34,681 nucleotides of DNA from Pseudomonadota bacterium. GTDB taxonomy: Bacteria > Myxococcota_A > Polyangia > Polyangiales > Polyangiaceae. This document shows, piece after piece, positions 7,022-14,416 of this stretch. Location of the stretch: the NCBI GenBank assembly GCA_023432025.1, contig JAEYVE010000036.1, positions 1-34,681 of the forward strand, in the 5' to 3' direction. The notes below the pieces were generated by a model that searched no databases, was not told the origin of the DNA, and saw only the letters and a program-made list of their open reading frames with translations. Numbering within the stretch: position 1 is the first letter of the stretch; the number at the start of each line of letters is the position of its first letter. Position numbers and translations under genes: made by a program.

Positions 7022-9046
7022 TCAGCGCAGTCCTTTCGGATCGTCTGGAGCACTTGCCTTCTCCAAATCGACGATTTTCGTGCCCCCCACGTAGTTCTTC
7101 GTTTCGTACTTCGTGATCTTGCCGACTTTGCGAACGATCTCCGCCATGCGTTCGCTTTCGGCGATGATGATGTCTACGCCGCGACACAGAGACGGGTCTC
7201 CGGACAGCCGTCGTCGCAAGAGCTCGGCGTACCCGATGACGCTGGTCAGCGGTTGGTTCAATTCGTGCGCGGCGGCGCCCGCAAGCTCGGCGACCAAAGC
7301 CTGACGTTCGCGGGAGCGAAGCTCCTCTTGTGCTTCGCTCAGGCGAGACTCCATGGCCAAGCGATCCCGGATATCCGTAAAGATGCCCACGCTGGCCACC
7401 GGCTGATCACCGTCCATGATGAGCGAAGCCGAGAGCGTGACCGGAATGCGAGTCCCGTCCTTCGCGAGCATGTCCACGCGATAGTCCTCGAGGCGGCCGT
7501 AGCCCTGGAAATTCGGATCACGCACGCGGCGCATCACCTCGCGGGCCACGCCCGGCGGGTACAGGCGCTCGGCCAGGACCTTTCCGAGCACCTCCTCGGG
7601 CTCGTAGCCGAAAATGCGGGAGGCCGCCCGATTGAAGAGCAGGACGCGTCCGCTCAGATCCGTCGTGACGATGCCGTCCACCGAGCTTTCGATGACGCGC
7701 TCCAAGAACTCCTTGGTTTGCTCCAGCTCGATGGCGGTTTTGCGCTCTTTGGTGACGTCGCGGAACGTGAAGAGCACGGCGTCGTCTTCGTGGAGCACGC
7801 TGCTGAAGCTCACGCTGGCGACGAGCGTCTGGCCTTGTCTCGTCTTGAGCTCCAGATCCACGCCGCGTGGATAGAGACCATCCGAGAAGCCGCCCAGCAG
7901 CCGACGGGCCAGGTCTTGATGGCGTTCGCTCACCAAGGTGCTCAGGCTGGCGTCCACCAGCTGAGTCTCCGTGTGCCCCGTGATTTCGCGCGCCCGCGGG
8001 TTGGCGAAGAGCACGTGTCCAGAGCGGTCGATCACGATCATGCCGTCCGCAGCGCTCTCGAAGAAATCCGCGTAGCGCTGAAACAGCTGAACGCGACGCT
8101 CGGCTTCGACGCGAGCGACGGCGACCTGCTTCGTTTCGTCCTGAAGATCTTTCAAGATGCGCGCGTTGCGCAGGGCGATGGCAGTCGCGTTGGCGATGGT
8201 GTGCGCCAGGCTCAGCTCGTACTGCGAGAAGTCGACCGAGTGTCGCCCGCGGAGACACAAGACGCCCAGCGGGCCCATGTCGTGCCGGATGGGGACCAGG
8301 GCCATGGACGTGAACGTCAGCCCAGGTTGGCTCTGTCGTACGGCCTCGAGGAGCGGATGATGTGCGACGTCCCGAATGACGACGGCCTCGTTCGTGGAGA
8401 GCACCGCCTGAATTTCCGGGTACTTGTCGAGGACAATGGGTAGGTCTCGAATTTGCTCGTCGTCGCTCGTGGCGACCACGTAGCCCGTGCGTTGTCCGTC
8501 TCCGACGAGCACGATGCTGCAGCGATCGACGTGCGCGACGTCGGCCACCCGTCGCACCACCGTGAACAAGATGTCGTGAATGTCGAGGCGCGAAGCGAGC
8601 GCTTGGGTGAGCTCGAGCACCGTTTTTTGATCGAGCTCGCGTTGATTGAGTCGGTCGACGTAGCTCTTCAGCCGAAGCTGGCCGTGCACGCGGGCGATGA
8701 GCTCCGCGGGTCGGAACGGTTTGTGAACATAGTCGTCCGCTCCCGAACGGAAGACGCGCTCGATGTCTTCACCCGAGTCGAGCGCCGTGAGTACGACCAC
8801 CGGAACTTCGTCCAGGCGTTGGCTGCTTCGTAAATGGGCAAGGACGGCGTGCCCGTCCGGGTCGGGCATGACCAGGTCGAGCAAGATCAAGCTCGGGGTG
8901 TGCGCGTCCAGCCATGCCTGCGCTGCTGCGCCGCCGTCGACCACGTGACACGCGAAACCCGCAGCAGTCAGTGCGTTTTCGAGCACCCGCCGACTCACGG
9001 GATCGTCGTCCACGACGAGCAGCGGCTCTGCGATCACGGGCGGCAT
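7022..9046 (-). CDS. REC-GAF-PAS-PAS-HisKA signalling protein lacking an ATPase domain
   Basis: A 674-residue multidomain protein. Order: receiver domain (8-120) with Asp57 in LILLDLVMP and Lys109 in VHKPFRP; GAF (about 150-300); PAS (about 325-430); PAS (about 445-560); HisKA with AHELNQPLTSVIGYAELL (phospho-acceptor His594). The protein stops about 80 residues after that histidine, with a tail KYETKNYVGGTKIVDLEKAS. There is no N, G1, F or G2 box, so it cannot bind ATP as a normal kinase. The stop is a clean TGA 2 bases before the next kinase gene, with no frame continuing past it. The start is ATG 9046 or GTG 9037; the hexamer TAGGAT lies 7 bases before the GTG, which favours a leaderless start there. 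Confidence 0.88.
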   Translation of the reverse strand: MPPVIAEPLLVVDDDPVSRRVLENALTAAGFACHVVDGGAAAQAWLDAHTPSLILLDLVMPDPDGHAVLAHLRSSQRLDEVPVVVLTALDSGEDIERVFRSGADDYVHKPFRPAELIARVHGQLRLKSYVDRLNQRELDQKTVLELTQALASRLDIHDILFTVVRRVADVAHVDRCSIVLVGDGQRTGYVVATSDDEQIRDLPIVLDKYPEIQAVLSTNEAVVIRDVAHHPLLEAVRQSQPGLTFTSMALVPIRHDMGPLGVLCLRGRHSVDFSQYELSLAHTIANATAIALRNARILKDLQDETKQVAVARVEAERRVQLFQRYADFFESAADGMIVIDRSGHVLFANPRAREITGHTETQLVDASLSTLVSERHQDLARRLLGGFSDGLYPRGVDLELKTRQGQTLVASVSFSSVLHEDDAVLFTFRDVTKERKTAIELEQTKEFLERVIESSVDGIVTTDLSGRVLLFNRAASRIFGYEPEEVLGKVLAERLYPPGVAREVMRRVRDPNFQGYGRLEDYRVDMLAKDGTRIPVTLSASLIMDGDQPVASVGIFTDIRDRLAMESRLSEAQEELRSRERQALVAELAGAAAHELNQPLTSVIGYAELLRRRLSGDPSLCRGVDIIIAESERMAEIVRKVGKITKYETKNYVGGTKIVDLEKASAPDDPKGLR

Positions 9047-9079
9047 CCTAGCACGCTGGCGAGAACCTACATCGGGGGC

Positions 9080-9085
9080 TATAAA
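9080..9085 (+). promoter_or_regulatory. -10 element TATAAA of the 9100 gene
   Basis: TATAAA lies 14 bases before the ATG at 9100 inside the 53-base space between divergent genes. It predicts a transcript with a leader of only several bases. I see no convincing -35 partner. Confidence 0.45.
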
Positions 9086-9099
9086 CGGCTCGGCCTCCC

Positions 9100-9762
9100 A
9101 TGACGGCTCCGAGCGACTTCCCCCCCCTTCCACGCGCAACGAAGCGCGAGGCCGACGACGGTCTCGATGCACTCGAAGTGCAGCAGTGGGGAGCCGCAGT
9201 CAGCGCCCCCGCAGATTTCTTCGGGCAGCCCTCGGTGGTGATCTCGCCCGAAGCGGAAATTCCACTCCAACCCGCGGATCCACGGCCAACAAAGGCCGCT
9301 CAAGAGCCCACCCTGGTCATTCGGGATCGGCGGAAAGTCGCCAATCTTCGCGCCGAGCTGAGTCGTCAGGCGTCGCGCAGCGCCACGCAGCGTTACAAGA
9401 GCGCTCTGTTCTGGGCATGCGCCGGCTTGGGAGCCTTTTCCCTTGGAGGCGGCTTGGTGGCCCTCCTGGGTCATGGCCTCACGCCGGCATCGGCGAGCAC
9501 GGAACAGCTCCCCACTCCGGTCGTCCAGGCCACTTTGGCGGGCCTGCCCACTCCGGCGGCGACCGCGGTCAGTCCGGTCGCCCAGGCCGCGTCGGCGCCG
9601 CAGGCAGCGGACGTCGCCCTCCAACCCGTTCCTTCTCCGCCGTCCCCAGCGGCGTCTTCCGAAGTTGCGGCCGAGCAAGCGCCGTCGTCGCTTCCAGCAG
9701 CCGAATTGGCTCCGCGCGTGGTGCCACGGGTGGTCTCGCTCGAAGACTTGCCCGCCGAATAG
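9100..9762 (+). CDS. Single-pass membrane protein with Pro/Ala-rich exterior, function unknown
   Basis: A 220-residue protein. Residues 1-95 are hydrophilic, ending in a basic stretch (RDRRKVANLRAELSR). One membrane helix follows at about 104-125 (LFWACAGLGAFSLGGGLVALLG). The rest, to the C-terminus, is low-complexity Ala/Pro/Val/Ser, likely spanning the periplasm. With positive residues before the helix, the N-terminus should be cytoplasmic. I recognise no domain. It is divergent from the REC-GAF-PAS-PAS-HisKA gene and could share regulation with it. A short G/C stem and T6 run follow the stop. Confidence 0.7.
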   Translation: MTAPSDFPPLPRATKREADDGLDALEVQQWGAAVSAPADFFGQPSVVISPEAEIPLQPADPRPTKAAQEPTLVIRDRRKVANLRAELSRQASRSATQRYKSALFWACAGLGAFSLGGGLVALLGHGLTPASASTEQLPTPVVQATLAGLPTPAATAVSPVAQAASAPQAADVALQPVPSPPSPAASSEVAAEQAPSSLPAAELAPRVVPRVVSLEDLPAE

Positions 9763-9789
9763 CGGCGCGGGTGCGAGCCGCCATTTTTT
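9762..9789 (+). terminator. Candidate intrinsic terminator after the membrane protein gene
   Basis: GCGGC at 9762-9766 pairs with GCCGC at 9777-9781 and is followed by CA and six T residues. The stem is only 5 bp, so it is a modest terminator. Confidence 0.5.
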
Positions 9790-10111
9790 CGCATTTCGGC
9801 GCAGAGCCCCGTGGAGTCACGGAGGTGTGCGCTCATTTTCGAGCGCTCTCCCGTTTCGTCGGGACGGGCGAACGTGGAGGGGAGCGAGACTTCGCGACTC
9901 CGTTTCGAAGTAACCGACTGCTGTCGCGCGCGTGGTCACTTACATAAGCTCGCGCCGCATTTCGTCGGTTGGGTTCCTCCGTGTGACAAAAATCGTCACC
10001 TAGTCATCTTACCCGCCGTCACCTTCGCGCTTGTTCCGCCACAAAGGCCCCATCAGCAGAAAATTGCGGAAATCGCGAAAATTGGGCTGGAACATTTGCC
10101 TACTCCCGCCC
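9790..10111. other. Non-coding control region upstream of the pilin gene
   Basis: There is no convincing gene; a plus-strand open frame from 9811 has no recognisable domain and runs through the promoter. The stretch near 9940-10110 is visibly more AT-rich than its surroundings, as expected of a regulatory region. It contains a 17-bp dyad at 9983-9999 and a second GTCACC at 10018-10023. Activator binding sites for the sigma-54 promoter are expected here. Confidence 0.6.
9983..9999. promoter_or_regulatory. Dyad GTGAC-N7-GTCAC, candidate activator site
   Basis: Perfect 5-bp arms flank AAAAATC. The dyad lies about 115-130 bases upstream of the -24 element, within the usual range for an upstream activating sequence bound by an enhancer-binding protein such as PilR. 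The assignment to PilR is inference from other bacteria. Confidence 0.45.
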
Positions 10112-10129
10112 TTGGCATGCCGGCTGCAT
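10112..10129 (+). promoter_or_regulatory. Sigma-54 (-24/-12) promoter of the pilin gene
   Basis: TTGGCATGCCGGCTGCAT contains GG at 10114-10115 and GC at 10126-10127, separated by exactly 10 bases. It fits the consensus TGGCAyr-N4-yTGCa. The predicted start of transcription is near 10139, leaving an untranslated leader of about 120 bases. Pilin genes of Myxococcus and Pseudomonas are known to use sigma-54 with PilR, so gene identity and promoter type support each other. Confidence 0.85.
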
Positions 10130-10200
10130 TAGCGGAAGTCGTTCGCTTCTCGAGCATCACGGCACTGTGTCTGGATGCTCTGTCGTCCGGGTAGGCCCGC

Positions 10201-10214
10201 CCTGCAGCTGCAGG
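10201..10214. repeat. 14-bp perfect palindrome in the pilin leader
   Basis: CCTGCAGCTGCAGG reads the same on both strands. It lies in the predicted untranslated leader, 46 bases before the pilin start codon. It is likely too compact for an RNA hairpin, and it may be chance. Confidence 0.4.
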
Positions 10215-10259
10215 AGGTCCCCGGCGCCTACCCCCCAATCAGACGAGGAACACCCCCAC

Positions 10260-10832
10260 ATGGCCATTCTCAAGAACATTCGCAAGAGCCGCGGCTTCAC
10301 GCTCGTCGAGCTCATGATCGTCGTCGTCATCATCGGCATCCTGGCCGCGCTCGCCATCTACGGTGTCCGTAAGTACGTCGCGAACTCCAAGTCGGCGGAA
10401 GCCAGGCTTGCTCTCGGCGCCATCAGCAAGGGCGCCGTGACCGCCTTCGAAGGCGAGAGCATGGCGGGCTCACTGCTCGCGCTCGGCGGTACGGTTGGCT
10501 CGGCGCGTCGCCTCTGCGACAGCTCCACCCAGGTGCCGGCCGATGCGTCCATTCAGGGTGGCCTCAAGTACCAGTCCAATGACACGGACTGGCAGTCGGG
10601 CTCTCAGAACGCAGGCTGGCAGTGCCTCAAATTCAGCCTGACCGGTCCGCAGTACTTCACCTACCAGTACATCGCCACCAACCCGGCCGCTACGGATGGC
10701 TCCTACCGAGCGGTCGCTCGCACGGACACGGATAGCGACGGCACCTGGTCCACCTTCGAGCTGCTCGGCGAGGTCGAAAACGGCGTGCTCAAGGTTTCGC
10801 CCTCCATCATCGAGACGAACCCCGACGAATAA
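10260..10832 (+). CDS. pilA: Type IV major pilin-like protein
   Basis: A 190-residue type IVa prepilin. The short leader MAILKNIRKSRG ends in Gly12, and the mature protein begins at Phe13 (FTLVELMIVVVIIGILAALA), with Glu17 at position +5 as needed for assembly. The leader peptidase PilD should cut at G12/F13 and methylate Phe13. The hydrophobic helix ends near residue 35, and the globular domain carries two cysteines, Cys86 and Cys122, that could form the D-loop disulfide. GAGG lies 11 bases before the ATG. A single gene with its own sigma-54 promoter and a strong terminator points to the major pilin and not a minor one, but no pil assembly genes are in the window. Likely role: twitching/social motility and adhesion. 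Confidence 0.9.
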   Translation: MAILKNIRKSRGFTLVELMIVVVIIGILAALAIYGVRKYVANSKSAEARLALGAISKGAVTAFEGESMAGSLLALGGTVGSARRLCDSSTQVPADASIQGGLKYQSNDTDWQSGSQNAGWQCLKFSLTGPQYFTYQYIATNPAATDGSYRAVARTDTDSDGTWSTFELLGEVENGVLKVSPSIIETNPDE

Positions 10833-10857
10833 TAGTATCGAGTCACTCAGCGCTGCG

Positions 10858-10893
10858 CCTCCGTCCTTGGGACGGGGGCGTTTGCGTTTTTTG
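10858..10893 (+). terminator. Intrinsic terminator of the pilin gene
   Basis: GCCTCCGTCC (10858-10867) and GGACGGGGGC (10871-10880) form a 10-bp stem with one T/G wobble and a 3-base loop. It is followed by GTTTGCGTTTTTT. It begins 25 bases after the pilin stop. Confidence 0.85.
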
Positions 10894-10956
10894 TGGGATG
10901 GTGCGCTGGGGACGCGGGTGGAGGTCGAGGGCGAGCAGCGGTGGGCCCAGGGACGC

Positions 10957-11244
10957 TCACGCCCCAACGGACAGCGCGTTCATTGCACGAGCGAGCTCGA
11001 AGTCCCGTTCCGTGATGCCGCCGGCGTCGTGCGTGACCAAGGTGACGTCCACGCGGTTCCAAACGTTGCTCCAGTCGGGGTGATGATTCATGGCTTCGGC
11101 TTTGAGCGCGACGCGCGTCATGAAGCCGAACGCCTCGACGAAGTTCTTGAACTTGAACTCGCGATGCAGCTGACCGTCTCGGTGCTCCCAGCCGGGCAGC
11201 TCCGAAAGACGCGCATCGACCGTGGACGCATCGAGTCGGGTCAT
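10957..11244 (-). CDS. Pterin-4-alpha-carbinolamine dehydratase
   Basis: A 95-residue protein, the normal length for PCD/PhhB. The active-site signature EAMNHHPDWSNVWNRVDV gives His54, His55 and Pro56, with His72-Asp73 in THDAGGIT downstream. The enzyme dehydrates 4a-hydroxytetrahydropterin, recycling the cofactor of aromatic amino acid hydroxylases; in some bacteria it also has a role in pterin metabolism without a hydroxylase. The ATG at 11244 has a GAGGAG site 11 bases upstream. No hydroxylase gene is adjacent. It converges with the pilin gene across the pilin terminator. Confidence 0.92.
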   Translation of the reverse strand: MTRLDASTVDARLSELPGWEHRDGQLHREFKFKNFVEAFGFMTRVALKAEAMNHHPDWSNVWNRVDVTLVTHDAGGITERDFELARAMNALSVGA

Positions 11245-11357
11245 GGTGTTCGTTACTCCTCGAAGCAAACGCTATCAGGGTTCCGTGGAAAGGGGGATCG
11301 GCGGCCGCGGGAGGCGCCCCCTTGAAGCCCCGCGGCTCTTGCTCGAAGGTCCGAGCA

Positions 11358-11861
11358 ATGCGGGCGCGCCTGATGATCGTTCTCCTTTTGGGGGTCACAT
11401 TGGTGTTCTTCTTCGCCCGTCATTGGTTTTCCGATGAGCGGGCGGTGGAGCGGGTGCTTCATTCGCTCGCCGAGGGAGCGCGAGCCTCGCGAGCGGAGCC
11501 AGGTCGAACGCGCCTGGCGCGCGTCGCGAAGCTCTTGGACGACGCGACCACGCCCACCGTGCTCGTGCATGCGGTGGACTTGCCCCCAGCCTCATCGGGG
11601 CGCGCAGGCCTCCTCGAGTGGGCCGCGTTGTTGGATGGCGTGGACGACGCGTCGTTCGAGCTGGTCGATTTGCGTGTGGTGATCGAGGGGCGTCGCGCCG
11701 CCGCGCACTCGGACGTGAAGTTCGAGGCGCACATCGGCTCCGACGAATGGACGGATCGGCGCCCGGTCGCGTTTCATCTTCAAAAGGACGACGGCCGTTG
11801 GCGGGTTCGCAGCATCGACGTGGGCGCGCGTCCGAACGATTGGCCCGAGGCGCGGCCCTGA
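11358..11861 (+). CDS. Membrane-anchored protein, possibly NTF2-like
   Basis: A 167-residue protein with an N-terminal membrane helix (RLMIVLLLGVTLVFFFARHW, residues 4-23) and a globular remainder. The helix-then-sheet pattern (RAVERVLHSLAEGARAS, FELVDLRVVIEGRRAAA, VAFHLQKDDGRWRVRSIDV) resembles the SnoaL/NTF2-like fold, in which the final strand-turn-strand carries DGxWRV. This is fold-level resemblance only. The ATG at 11358 is preceded by AAGG; a TTG at 11322 could add 12 residues. It is convergent with the aldehyde dehydrogenase gene. Confidence 0.6.
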   Translation: MRARLMIVLLLGVTLVFFFARHWFSDERAVERVLHSLAEGARASRAEPGRTRLARVAKLLDDATTPTVLVHAVDLPPASSGRAGLLEWAALLDGVDDASFELVDLRVVIEGRRAAAHSDVKFEAHIGSDEWTDRRPVAFHLQKDDGRWRVRSIDVGARPNDWPEARP

Positions 11862-11882
11862 TGGCTTTGCTCGTGCAGGGCG

Positions 11883-13247
11883 TCAGCTGCGCAAGTGCCA
11901 CGCCTTGGGAGCGGTCATGGCGCGGATCCCATCGCGAGAGAGCGTCGAGCCAAGCCCCGAGTGTCCACGCCCGCTCCACGGGAGCCGCGGGCTCACTCGA
12001 TCGCAGCAGTTTTGGTAGGCGCTCCCCACGCGTAACTCCGCCAGGAGGCCTCGAGCGCGCTCGGTGTCGGGTGTGTAGACCGCTGCGGTGAGGCCGTAGG
12101 GCGTGTCCTGCATCAGCTCGAGCGCCTCATCGTCGTCGCGCACGACTTGAATGCCCAGGACCGGCCCGAAGCTTTCTTCCGTCATCAGGCGCATGGTGTG
12201 GTTCACGTCCACGACCAGCGTGGGCTCGAAGAAGGAGCCTTCTCCTTCCCGTGCTCGGCCGCCACAGAGAACGCGCGCGCCGCGCGTCTTGGCGTCCTCG
12301 ACTTGTTCGACCAAGAGGCGCACTTGTGCCGGTCCGCGCGCGAGTGGCCCAAGCGTCGTTTTCGGATCCAGCGGATCGCCCGTCACCAGCTTTTTCGCCT
12401 CTTGCAAACACGCCTTCACGAACGGCTCGAAGGTCTCCTGGCGCACGTAGACGCGCTCCACCGCGCAGCAACTCTGCCCGGCGTTGTAAAACGCGCCATC
12501 GAACACGCTGGCCGCGGCTCGTTCGATCGGCGCGTCCTCCGTCACGTAGGCCGGGTCCTTTCCGCCCAGCTCGAGCTGCAGCGGGATCATTCGCTCCGAG
12601 AGCTGCGCGGCGACGCGGCGCCCGGTCGCGTACGAGCCGGTGAAGAACGCGGCATCGACGTCCTGCTCGAACAGCTCGCGGCCCACGTCGCCGGCACCGA
12701 CGACCACCTCGAACACGTGGTCCGGAAGGCCCGCCTGTTTCCACAATCGCCCGACGTGGAGGCCGCTCAGCGTCGCGAGCTCGGAGGGCTTGTAGAGCAC
12801 GGAGTTGCCGGCGAGGAGCGCCGGCACGTACACGTTGCCGCCCACGAAGTACGGGTAGTTCCAAGCCGACACGGACGCGGCGACGCCGAGCGGCTCACGA
12901 GAGACGATCTCACGCACGTGGCCGTCGTCGAACACCACCTCGTCCGCGAGGACCTGCGGCGCATGCTCGAGGAAGTAGTCGATGCGCTCCACGAAGGCGC
13001 GGAGCTCGTTCTGGCTTTGGGTGAACGGCTTGCCCGTTTCGAGCGTCAAGGTGCGGGCGAGGGTGTCTCGCTCGGCGACGACGTAGTCGCGAAACGACGC
13101 GACGATGGTGGCGCGCTCGCGAGGCTGGCGGCGGCGCCAGTCGCGCTGAGCGCGTCGAGCGGCTTCGGCCTTTGCGACGATCCGTTCCTGACCGTCGATT
13201 TCTACGCTTTCGATGCGCTGTCCCGTTGCGGGGTTCTTGACGTCCAC
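11883..13247 (-). CDS. NAD(P)-dependent aldehyde dehydrogenase
   Basis: A 454-residue ALDH-superfamily enzyme of usual length that oxidises an aldehyde to its acid. Visible motifs: AWNYPY (Asn130), YKPSE for cofactor binding, LELGGKDP with the general base Glu226, and NAGQSCCAVERVYV with the catalytic cysteine Cys260 of the GQxC pattern. A further pair of cysteines (QNCCDRVSP) occurs near the C-terminus. The start is GTG at 13247, because a near-perfect CGGAGG site lies 7 bases before it and homologous sequence begins there (VKNPATG); the frame stays open upstream but has no site. Substrate preference (betaine, succinate semialdehyde, aliphatic) cannot be read. It is divergent from the heme A synthase gene. 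Confidence 0.92.
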   Translation of the reverse strand: MDVKNPATGQRIESVEIDGQERIVAKAEAARRAQRDWRRRQPRERATIVASFRDYVVAERDTLARTLTLETGKPFTQSQNELRAFVERIDYFLEHAPQVLADEVVFDDGHVREIVSREPLGVAASVSAWNYPYFVGGNVYVPALLAGNSVLYKPSELATLSGLHVGRLWKQAGLPDHVFEVVVGAGDVGRELFEQDVDAAFFTGSYATGRRVAAQLSERMIPLQLELGGKDPAYVTEDAPIERAAASVFDGAFYNAGQSCCAVERVYVRQETFEPFVKACLQEAKKLVTGDPLDPKTTLGPLARGPAQVRLLVEQVEDAKTRGARVLCGGRAREGEGSFFEPTLVVDVNHTMRLMTEESFGPVLGIQVVRDDDEALELMQDTPYGLTAAVYTPDTERARGLLAELRVGSAYQNCCDRVSPRLPWSGRGHSGLGSTLSRDGIRAMTAPKAWHLRS

Positions 13248-13356
13248 GAGGTGCCTCCGTTGGTGTAGCGGCGGGGAAGGGGAGTCGCGAAAGACGCAGA
13301 GCTCACGGGCGGTCCGAAACGGACGTCCGTCTTTGCCAACCCAGCGGCCGTGTGGC

Positions 13357-14409
13357 ATGGGGCGGCTCATGGACGCCCCACCGAACGGCGCGCTCGCGCC
13401 CCGCGACCCAGGGCCGGAGCCGATCGGGGCGATCGGCGCCCCGCGCGGAGTCGAGCAAGCGGGCACGGGTCCGAGCTACGCAGGCAACCCGTGGCGAGGC
13501 GCGCTCGCGTACACCGTGCTCGTCATCCTGTTTGGCGCCGTCGTTCGTATCACGGGCTCGGGCGCCGGGTGTGGGCAACATTGGCCGACCTGCCAGGGTG
13601 AGGTGGCTCACCTGCCGCGCACCGTGGAGACGGTCATCGAGCTCACCCATCGAGTCACCTCGGGCCTCAGCATGCTCGTGGTGTTCGGCGTTGCCGTGTA
13701 CACGCTGCGTCGGGTGCCTCGGGGACACATCGCCCGAAGCGCCGCGCTGGCGGCGTGTGTTCTCATGATCGTCGAGGCGCTCATCGGCGCGGCGCTCGTG
13801 TTGCTTCGCTACGTGGGGCACAACGACTCCGTCGGGCGCGCCGTCATCATGGCCGTACACCTCGTGAACACGCTCGGTCTCACGGCGGCCATGGCGTTTT
13901 CTGCTTGCTCCTTCAGCTGGAAGCTGGAGCGAGTCGAGTGGCGAACGCGCGAGGCGGCTTGGCTCTTTTTGGGCGCGCTCGGCATCGTGGTGGTGTCCGC
14001 GGCGGGTGCGGTGACGGCTCTGGGCGACACGCTGTACCCGCTCGAAGGCGTCGGTGCCGCGAACGCGCTCGAGGCGGCGGGAGATCAATCCCAGCACTTC
14101 CTCGAGCGCCTCCGTGGAGTTCATCCGGTGCTCGCCGTCGTGGTGAGCGGCTTCTTGCTGGCCCTGGGCCCGCGTATCGCCGAGCGAGCGCCGAGCCAGG
14201 CGGCCGCTCTGGCAGAGGCGTGGCCGACCCGCATCGTCGCGCTCGTGGTCATGCAGCTGGCGCTCGGCGTGGTGAACGTGTGGCTCTCGGCACCCGGATG
14301 GATGCAGGTCGTGCACCTCCTCGCGGCGCTGCTCTTGTGGCTCGCTTGGGTCTCTCTTGCCTTCGCGGTTCTCGGGAGAGCTGGACAGAGCTCACCGAAC
14401 GCCTCATGA
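13357..14409 (+). CDS. ctaA: Heme A synthase (COX15/CtaA family)
   Basis: An approximately 350-residue integral membrane protein with eight predicted helices, built as two four-helix halves. It hydroxylates the C8 methyl of heme O to give heme A for aa3-type cytochrome oxidase. Heme-ligand histidines are His98 (IELTHRVTSG), His168 (AVHLVNTLGL), His256 (RGVHPVLAV) and His320 (QVVHLLAALL). The first extracytoplasmic loop has a cysteine pair in GCGQHWPTCQG (Cys72, Cys79), as in CtaA proteins. The N-terminal 45 residues are Pro/Gly-rich and not typical of the family. The start is ATG 13357 or 13369. The sirtuin gene begins 7 bases after its stop, so the two are probably one transcript. Confidence 0.92.
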   Translation: MGRLMDAPPNGALAPRDPGPEPIGAIGAPRGVEQAGTGPSYAGNPWRGALAYTVLVILFGAVVRITGSGAGCGQHWPTCQGEVAHLPRTVETVIELTHRVTSGLSMLVVFGVAVYTLRRVPRGHIARSAALAACVLMIVEALIGAALVLLRYVGHNDSVGRAVIMAVHLVNTLGLTAAMAFSACSFSWKLERVEWRTREAAWLFLGALGIVVVSAAGAVTALGDTLYPLEGVGAANALEAAGDQSQHFLERLRGVHPVLAVVVSGFLLALGPRIAERAPSQAAALAEAWPTRIVALVVMQLALGVVNVWLSAPGWMQVVHLLAALLLWLAWVSLAFAVLGRAGQSSPNAS

Positions 14410-14416
14410 AGGTCGG

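Noticed and set aside
9811..10194. 127-residue plus-strand open frame upstream of the pilin gene
   Set aside because: It covers the AT-richer control region and the sigma-54 promoter, has no ribosome site and no recognisable protein features.
12147..13268. 373-residue plus-strand open frame opposite the aldehyde dehydrogenase
   Set aside because: The minus strand encodes a complete dehydrogenase with all catalytic residues; the plus frame shows no domain and has shadow-type His/Arg/Leu composition.
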